From Cryptomeria japonica (taxonomy: Eukaryota > Streptophyta > Pinopsida > Cupressales > Cupressaceae): a DNA stretch of 64,000 nucleotides. The notes below the pieces were generated by a model that saw only the letters and a list, made by a program, of their open reading frames with translations, had not been told where the DNA came from and made no database searches. The translations under genes were made by a program, and so were the position numbers. Of this stretch, positions 58,243 to 64,000 are shown piece after piece (within the stretch, counting starts at the first letter, position 1; every line of letters begins with the position of its first letter). The DNA lies in the NCBI RefSeq assembly GCF_030272615.1, contig NC_081415.1, positions 187,740,270 to 187,804,269 on the forward strand. Direction: 5' to 3'.

Positions 58243-58482
58243 CACGTGAGTTAAACCAGCGAAATAGCGAAAGTGAACGAGAGCTGTCCACGTGTCGTGA
58301 TAGGTGGCAGTCCAGCAGGTGGGTCTCGGTGAGGTGGCACACAGGTGGCAGTCCAGTGGCAATGACGTGGCGGCCAAGAGGCAGTGATGTGGCCGATAAG
58401 TGGCAAAAGATGAGGTGTCATCCCAGGTGGCGCCCAGTAGACCCCATCAGCCAATCAAACCCCGCCACGTGGCAAGACGTCA
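58243..58482 (+). promoter_or_regulatory. ACGT-box (G-box/CRE-like) cluster in the LTR of element E
   Basis: Perfect CACGTG at 58243-58248, 58289-58294 and 58466-58471 (the last inside GCCACGTGGC), TGACGTGG at 58363, GACGTCA at 58476-58482, and a CCAAT box at 58451. GGTGGCAGTCCAG is repeated at 58303 and 58344. The block is GC-rich in an otherwise AT-rich LTR. ACGT cores bind plant bZIP factors (light, ABA, stress), so this is a likely U3 promoter. TATAAAG follows at 58618-58624. Confidence 0.6.
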
Positions 58483-59670
58483 AAGCACATTTGGAGATGA
58501 AAAATTTAAAATTGAAATTGTTTATTATATAGTTTAGACTATATTAATAAATGAAAAATTTAAATGTTTGAGCACATTGGGGAATTAATTCACCCAGGAC
58601 TCAATTTTTGGCCAAGGTATAAAGTGTTATATATTTTCGGAAAGCTCTTGAAACGAGGAATCCGATTATGAATTTAATTTGGACAAATGTGGGATATTTT
58701 AGAAGCAGTTTCCACGGGAACAAAATTCAGTTAGAGAGGAGAGACACTTGGCAATTTTCAGTTGTGGATTTGTTTTTCTTCCCTCCTCTTTTTTATTCCC
58801 CATTCTTCTCAGTTGTAAGGGTTCCAGAATTCTGTGAGAATGGCTCCAGTTTTCATGGCTTCCAATTTTGAGCATTCTTGAAGATTGTACAGGGCAGGGC
58901 TTTTCCTTCAGTAATGGAGTTCAATTCTTGCTATAGGTATTTTTAGTTGTAGGGTCTTGTGTATGTAAGGCATACATAAATTCACATAGGATTGTCTCTA
59001 GATTTGTATTTCCATTTTATCAAATCAGATCCTCAAGGAGGATGAAATTTGTTATCTCAAGGAGATAGTTATGATTGTTTGCAGGGATTCTTCAAGGAAG
59101 GATTTAAATTCTACAGTAAATCATAAAAATGGAATATAGTTTCAAGATCTGATGATTTTGTGAATGATCTTAGTAATGCATTTATGCAAGGCATTAATGC
59201 ATGAATATTTAATAATGAAGATGGATTTGCAATCGAAGCTTTCATTTATAGTTTGATGTATGACTCTGTTTCCCTTGGATAAGGCACTGATCTTGCAATT
59301 AAAGGGGTTCTCAAACCAATTTAAAATCCAATCAGAATACCTTTAGTTTGTGTTATGTTTTGAAATGTTTCATCTATCTCATCCTCAAGTATAGTTGAGT
59401 TTTATGTGTAGATCTAGCCCATCTGCAATAAACTACTTGTTTTGGAGCTTTAGTGAGATCTATCTGTTTATGTTGATGCTGTCATAGGTGTGTAATAGGT
59501 TTAATTCTAAGCATCAAAGGTATACCCGCCTAGGTTTTGCAGAGCCTGAAGAGTAGAAGGATTCATATCCTTGTCATGTTGTCCAAGCCCTGAAGTTCTT
59601 CATAGATTGAATTGGCTACTTCATAGATCAATTGCAGGTGTTCTTGGGTTATCACTTTTGGTGCACAACA

Positions 59671-60405
59671 AAAATGGCAACTCTGCTGGGTAGTAAATGA
59701 ACTGTCAAGAGCCTCTGGTTAAGAAAGAATTAATTCATATAAGGTTGAGATTATCCCATCCGAGTCACCACAACAAAAATGGCGACTCTGCTGAGGATGT
59801 AACGGTGTTTTATAATTGCATTATTCAGTAAGGTTGAGAAAAGTTCTAGTAACCTTGCTGACTGCAGTTAAACCCATGAGTCTAGCTAAAATTCATTTGG
59901 GGAAGAGTCTTAGAAGTGTACAAATCTGAAAGTCATTTTCAGATTTGGAAGTGTTTACCCTAGAAATTCTCGTTGCTAAGACATTTGAAAATATTGTGTG
60001 ACTTTGCTGTGTGGTGAGACCCAGAAATCTGAATGTGTTCAGAGTGAAGATCAGTGGTTAAGTTTTATTCCTCTTCAGGGAGGTGGCGACTCTGTAAGAA
60101 CGAACCGAAGATTTGGAGGAGTTCTTCAAATTTTCAGTCAGAGGTGAAGTGAACAGCAGCAGCAAATTTATCAGGTATTCCCCAAGGTTTTTATGAAATT
60201 ATATGTTCCTTATAAGGTGAATCAATCACCATAGAAAGGAAAAGAAATTTGCAGTATGCATACTTCATGTTTTTGAAACAAATTTCAGTTACATGATCAA
60301 AGAAGTATGTAGTTCTAAAATTAGTGACTGCAAGGTTTTTGAAAAGAAAAAAAAAACAGTAAGGTGCATGGTCATGATAGTGGTTCAGTAGATGTTTTAA
60401 ACCCG
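59671..60405 (+). other. Leader of element E with three primer-site-like motifs
   Basis: TGGCAACTCTGCTGGG (59675-59690), TGGCGACTCTGCTGAGGA (59780-59797) and TGGCGACTCTG (60084-60094). The first two share the surrounding CACAACAAAAATGGC. The motif resembles the tRNA-Arg-type PBS of Tat/Ogre elements; which of the three is used cannot be told. Possible splice donor TCAGGTATTC near 60173 and acceptor TTTCAG near 60291. Confidence 0.5.
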
Positions 60406-60930
60406 ATGGATCTAGATGTAGTTCCTAGATCTCCAAATCCTCTGTCAAATCTAAAAGAGATTGATAAAGAGATTGCAGTATGTCTTCAAAAGATCCGAGA
60501 GAAATTCATCTGGTTTTTAATAAAGAAAATAGGGAAAAGAAAAGAGGAAGAGTCATCATGTATTTTTTATAAAAGATTCATAGCTACGTTAAATGAGTTT
60601 CCAGCTGATGCTAGACCCCATGAGCTTGTTTTGATTGAATTATTTTTAGAGCTTGATGAGCCTAACTCAATTAATTGGTCTACTACCTTGAGAGAAGAGA
60701 GTGCTGCATGTATTAAAGAATGGATAGATAAGATTGAAGCAATTAAATCTGAAAATGTACACAAGATTGAGGACAGTGAGGGAGATGAATCCGTGAGTGG
60801 ATATGCCTCCTATGATGCTGAAGATGATTCTTATTCTCAGCATGACAGTTTAGATGTGTATTCAGAGCAAGAAGAAATTTATGAGAAAATAAGTAATTGT
60901 TCGAGTATTCATGAGCCCGTTGAGGTTTGA
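60406..60930 (+). CDS. Unknown ORF of element E, first part
   Basis: 174 codons from the first in-frame ATG (60406); the frame is closed upstream by TGA at 60340. The N-terminal half is mixed helical (KEIDKEIAVCLQKIREKF, then a Lys-rich stretch, PADARPHELVLIELFLELDE). The C-terminal 60 residues are very acidic and Ser/Tyr-rich (SEGDESVSGYASYDAEDDSY). It ends at a single TGA at 60928-60930, after which the same frame continues for 340 codons, so the two were probably one protein of ~518-534 residues. No signal peptide, membrane segment, CCHC knuckle or known domain. Could be the extra ORF that some Tat/Ogre elements carry upstream of gag, or a captured gene. Confidence 0.55.
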   Translation: MDLDVVPRSPNPLSNLKEIDKEIAVCLQKIREKFIWFLIKKIGKRKEEESSCIFYKRFIATLNEFPADARPHELVLIELFLELDEPNSINWSTTLREESAACIKEWIDKIEAIKSENVHKIEDSEGDESVSGYASYDAEDDSYSQHDSLDVYSEQEEIYEKISNCSSIHEPVEV

Positions 60931-60942
60931 GATTTTAATGAT

Positions 60943-61965
60943 ATGGGTCACCTTGTTGTTAAGTTCAATCCACAAAATGTTTGCAACCCCAGTTATGAAA
61001 CTATGTTGCAACATATAGCAACACTTTATGAGCAGCATGACAAAGGTTATGATGCAGATGCGAGTTGTTGTAATGATGAAACAAATGTGCATAGAGACAT
61101 GAGCAGTGTTGATTTAATACCTTTATCAGATTGGGACAATGTTTACAGCTCAGAGGATGAAGCCAAGAAAAATGGAAATGAAGAAGGTTCACTAAGTAGT
61201 GAACAAATTTCAGAGCTCTTAGCTGCTGATTTTCAAAGATGTGGATTCAAAAATGTGCCCAATTTTTCATACCCACTCAATATATGTTTTGATTCTGATG
61301 ATGTTTTTGAGGGTGTAAAAAATGATACATATGATGTTGATTCTTTTCCTATGTTTGATAGACAAAATGATAATGCATATATGGTTGATAAGTATGATAA
61401 TGAAGGTTCATATGCTAATATGAATTCTGGCTTTGATATGCATTATGAGGATCGAACTTTTAGAAGATATGACAGATCTGGGGTGTTTTTCTCAGATTTG
61501 CAAGGAGGAAATGAACCATTGGCAAGTAAAAATCATGTACTTTCATGTGTGCAAAATGCTGATAGTTTTTGTGATCAGCAAGTGGAAGTGCAGTCATGTT
61601 ATGAGGAAGTTTTCCTCTCTAGTTTGCAAGCCATCATTGTGGAAGAGTGTTTATCATTTGAGCAAACTAGCAATAGAGATGTGCCTGATGTTTTCAACTT
61701 TCAGAATAAGTTAGGCCACTTTTCATTTCAGCTGGGAAAGAGTGGTAAAGAGTATGGCACTCTTATGTCACCTGGTGATCAGCACGTCCAGCATTCATTT
61801 GGTTTCCAAAGATTGATTGATTATGAACATGCTACTGATTATGTTTTATGTGACCAGCTGATTAGAAGTGGAAGTGTCTTTGATCAGGCAGATTGGAATG
61901 ATGATCTCAACTTACCTCGGGTTAGTGGAAATGAAAATCAAGTGTTTGACAGAGGTAAGAATTGA
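60943..61965 (+). CDS. Unknown ORF of element E, second part
   Basis: 340 codons, same frame as the preceding part and 12 bases downstream of its stop; the Met at 60943 is an internal residue of the longer frame. Acidic throughout, rich in Asp, Ser, Tyr and Asn, with motifs such as LIPLSDWDNVYSSEDEA, SEQISELLAADFQRCGF and SLQAIIVEECLSFEQ. No Cys/His cluster, no protease, RT or integrase motif. Looks mostly disordered with a few helices. An AATAAAG signal lies 80 bases after the stop (62046). Function unknown. Confidence 0.6.
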   Translation: MGHLVVKFNPQNVCNPSYETMLQHIATLYEQHDKGYDADASCCNDETNVHRDMSSVDLIPLSDWDNVYSSEDEAKKNGNEEGSLSSEQISELLAADFQRCGFKNVPNFSYPLNICFDSDDVFEGVKNDTYDVDSFPMFDRQNDNAYMVDKYDNEGSYANMNSGFDMHYEDRTFRRYDRSGVFFSDLQGGNEPLASKNHVLSCVQNADSFCDQQVEVQSCYEEVFLSSLQAIIVEECLSFEQTSNRDVPDVFNFQNKLGHFSFQLGKSGKEYGTLMSPGDQHVQHSFGFQRLIDYEHATDYVLCDQLIRSGSVFDQADWNDDLNLPRVSGNENQVFDRGKN

Positions 61966-62198
61966 TTTCAGTTTTGATGGCCCAAGGCCATTTATAAGTT
62001 GTATATTTTGTACAGTCACTTTGCTTTCTGTTGTGTGGTTTTCAATAAAGTGCCCTGCTGTTTGGGTAGAATAAGGAAGCCCTGTTTTTGAAATGAGATG
62101 AGAAGAGAAGAATGATCCGTTTTTGGGTGGTCTGCTTAACCAAAGATATCTGGATTCTTGTGTTGATCTTGCAATCAACCATCCCCAGTCAGAGCCAC
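61966..62198 (+). other. 3' untranslated part of element E
   Basis: Contains AATAAAG near 62046, a purine-rich but interrupted run at 62091-62113 (GAAATGAGATGAGAAGAGAAG) and no purine tract at the LTR edge. The last 18 bases before the LTR read, in reverse complement, TGGCTCTGACTGGGGATGG. Confidence 0.5.
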
Positions 62199-64000
62199 TG
62201 TTGGGAGTATTTAAAACTGAGTCAAGTTTATAGGCCCATTTCAAAATTTTGCCCTGCATTTCCAAATGATTAAAATAAGTCAGTTTGAATGGCCTAGTTA
62301 GCAAGGGGGTAAAATGGAGCCAATTGATTTTCAGAGGGTAAAGCTCGGGATTCATGTCCCACACCTTTCATTTGGCCTATTCAGTGATGTGCAACTTTCA
62401 GAATTTATTTTGGATAAGTTTATGAGGTACCCATTTTGAGGGGTGAGCTGGAAGTGCATTTTAGGCACAAATGCAGATTTTATGGAGTAGCCTTCTTTGA
62501 ACGATTACATCTTTTGCCCTGTTGATCATCATGAAAAAATTCAAAATGGATTCAATTTTATGCATTAATGTGAATCACCCTACAAAATTTCAGGTCTTGA
62601 CGAATCCATTTGCTCAGTTTTCAAAACTGAATCCGTTTGCAGTTTGTGTGTTTTGGCAAGTCCCTGTTTCGATAGCTAGTCGGAGCCCTGTTTTGCACAA
62701 TTGTCAAACTTACCTCAGTAAGCATCATGCCAAATTGTTTCTTCTAGGTTGATGTCAGTATAAATGGTGGGCTACATTTCAAATTTCAAGTCCTTATGAA
62801 TCCGTTTGCTCAGTTTTCAAAGCTCAATCCGTTTGTAGTTTGTGATGTTTGCACAAGTGTAAAAATGTCCTAGTGAGCGTCATGTTAGAATGTTTGTTCC
62901 GGGCTAATTTTGGTATAAATGGTGAGCTACATTTCAAATTTCAAGCTTTTATCAATCCGTTTGATCGGTTTTCAAAAGGACTCATTTTGCCATCAAATTC
63001 AGTTATCCGCACTTCCAGTGTTAGATCAATTAATGTAGCCGTTTTGGTGAGTGCGCCATTTGCATCCTATCAGTCGGGTGATCAAACTGAGAATTCAAAG
63101 ATTTAATATGTACTTAAAGGTACCTATGTTCCAAATTTGAGGGCCTACGGAGGTCGTTTGATATTTTTGAGAAAGGCATCATGTGTTGCCAGAACATTGA
63201 CTTCATCAGGTCCGCAGTGTCGACAAAGCCAGTTGGCCATTTTCGGAAATTAATATCTCTTCGCTCGGGACTCGTCTTGAGAAACCGTTTGGTAGATGTC
63301 ATCCTTGTATATCAAAGTACATGCCTGTCAGATGGCGAGCTCCAGAAAGGTGTTTTGACAGGTTTGAAAATTACGTCATCGCGATTAAATGCGAAAATTG
63401 TGGCGTAATTGCCTGAAGGATGTAAAACGCAATTTTATGATCCGAAAATGGTGTCGATCATTTCCAGAGGTATGTTTGAGGTCCGTGAAGATACTCCAGA
63501 GGCCAGTAGCTTGAAAACGAAAATTTTTTTTAGTCGGACCTACTTTGGGGCCCGACCTAGCTCATCCTGTGCCTTATTATTTTTATTGGCGACTTGGCCT
63601 TATGAGCATTCCCAAAATAATGTTGACATCCACGGTTGGAGTTGAATACTTATATGTTTCCCACCAGAGGATAGTGCAAAATGAAGATACCTCTTATGGT
63701 CAAAACAACCAAGGCATTTTACATGCCAGATATGAGAAATGGAGGAGAAGATGTACTGTCAACGCGGAGTTCAAAACTAGAGGGATTGGTTGTATAAAAG
63801 CTACATCTTCTTCTAATGACATTAAGTTAGCAAATGAATTCAAACTGGATGGAGTTAGTCCTCACTTGCCAAGTGAATATTATGCCTCATGGATGGAAGA
63901 CTATTCTTCAGCATTAAATGGCACAAAGAATGGCTGTGTAAGAAATAGAGACCAAATATCCTCCTTGCTGTGGTATGTGGGGTTTTGTGTTTTCAAATTA
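62199..64000 (+). repeat. 3' LTR of element E (runs off the window)
   Basis: Collinear copy of 55228-57031. About 30 differences in 1.8 kb by eye, including one single-base deletion (near 63565) that shifts the frame of the ORF-like segment. Small divergence marks E as the youngest identifiable element here. Confidence 0.82.

Larger units (their letters stand above)
55228..59670 (+). repeat. 5' LTR of element E
   Basis: Start fixed by the break of copia B and by the second copy; end inferred from ACAACA just before TGGCAACTCTGCTGGG. It holds a three-unit tandem repeat (55598-56020), an exon-like segment (56698-57075), a diverged AAACAAATGCAAATT repeat zone (57080-57900), a GC-rich ACGT-box region (58243-58482) and a TATA box near 58618. 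The many ORFs of 60-80 codons inside it show no domain. Confidence 0.72.
55228..64000 (+). mobile_element. Element E: large non-autonomous LTR retrotransposon (LARD-like) with an unknown ORF
   Basis: A direct repeat starts TGTTGGGAGT at 55228 and at 62199 and stays collinear for the 1.8 kb visible in the second copy, with about 30 differences by my count. The repeat is taken as ~4.44-kb LTRs: 55228-59670 and 62199 to beyond the window. The internal region is 59671-62198, with tRNA-Arg-like primer-site motifs, a 534-codon frame split by one TGA, and no gag, RT or integrase that I recognise. Plus orientation rests on the ORF and the primer-site motifs; a clean PPT is missing. Confidence 0.72.

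Noticed and set aside
58164-58532. 122-codon basic ORF over the ACGT-box region
   Set aside because: Open only because the island is GC-rich; it overlaps clear promoter motifs and has no homology that I can recall.
60928-60930. TGA as programmed readthrough or selenocysteine
   Set aside because: No stem-loop or readthrough context seen; a single C-to-T or G-to-A change explains it better.
61912-62364. 150-codon minus-strand ORF spanning the LTR edge of element E
   Set aside because: Crosses the LTR/internal boundary and overlaps the longer plus-strand frame; the LTR half is repeated at 55187-55393 without the rest.
1-64000. tRNA, rRNA, CRISPR, bacterial operons
   Set aside because: Primer-binding sites are tRNA-complementary but no tRNA gene fold was seen; no rRNA blocks or regularly spaced repeat-spacer arrays.

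Overview
The window is plant repeat DNA, with no host gene, tRNA, rRNA or CRISPR array that I can recognise. The lineages are plant LTR retrotransposons: Ty1/copia, Ty3/gypsy chromovirus, and Ty3/gypsy Tat/Ogre-like. They are old, deeply nested and AT-rich, and the LTRs are very long (0.9-4.5 kb). This fits a large-genome seed plant. A conifer is plausible but is inference only.

Layout. 64-380: TATG-type microsatellite inside a rotted copia reverse transcriptase (minus strand). 841-10222: a chromovirus with ~3.9-kb LTRs and only ~1.55 kb of internal DNA; it split that copia remnant, with TSD GGTCA. 10347-17692: copia element A (minus), whose 3' LTR is followed by the PBS and gag of a second copy, so it is a tandem partial dimer. 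18562-28785: Tat-lineage element T (plus), with pol starting in RT/RNase H directly after the 5' LTR and a decayed antisense plant-mobile-domain gene in its 3' part. 28786-32440: non-coding, with two local tandem duplications. 32460-33150: chromovirus integrase remnant (minus).

33535-45773: old copia element C (minus). Its gag was hit by a complete 2.14-kb non-coding LTR element (TSD CCTTT) and by a 1.08-kb solo LTR (TSD GGTAC). Its 5' LTR carries an unclassified ~1.58-kb insertion and was cut by Tat-lineage element D (plus, from 45774). D was in turn hit at 50723 by copia element B (minus), and B was interrupted at 55228 by element E (plus). E has ~4.44-kb LTRs of about 1.7% divergence by my hand count, an internal region with an unrecognised acidic ORF and no visible pol, and its 3' LTR runs off the window.

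How it fits together. No autonomous element is intact. Nearly all coding blocks still read in one frame and are broken by single stops that are mostly explicable as C-to-T changes in CAG, CAA or CGA codons (or G-to-A in TGG). That is the decay expected of methylated, silenced DNA. The items most worth following are element E (unknown ORF, ACGT-box promoter cluster, repeated primer-site-like motifs, exon-like LTR segment), the captured plant mobile domain in T, and the nested elements whose boundaries can be proved from interrupted reading frames.
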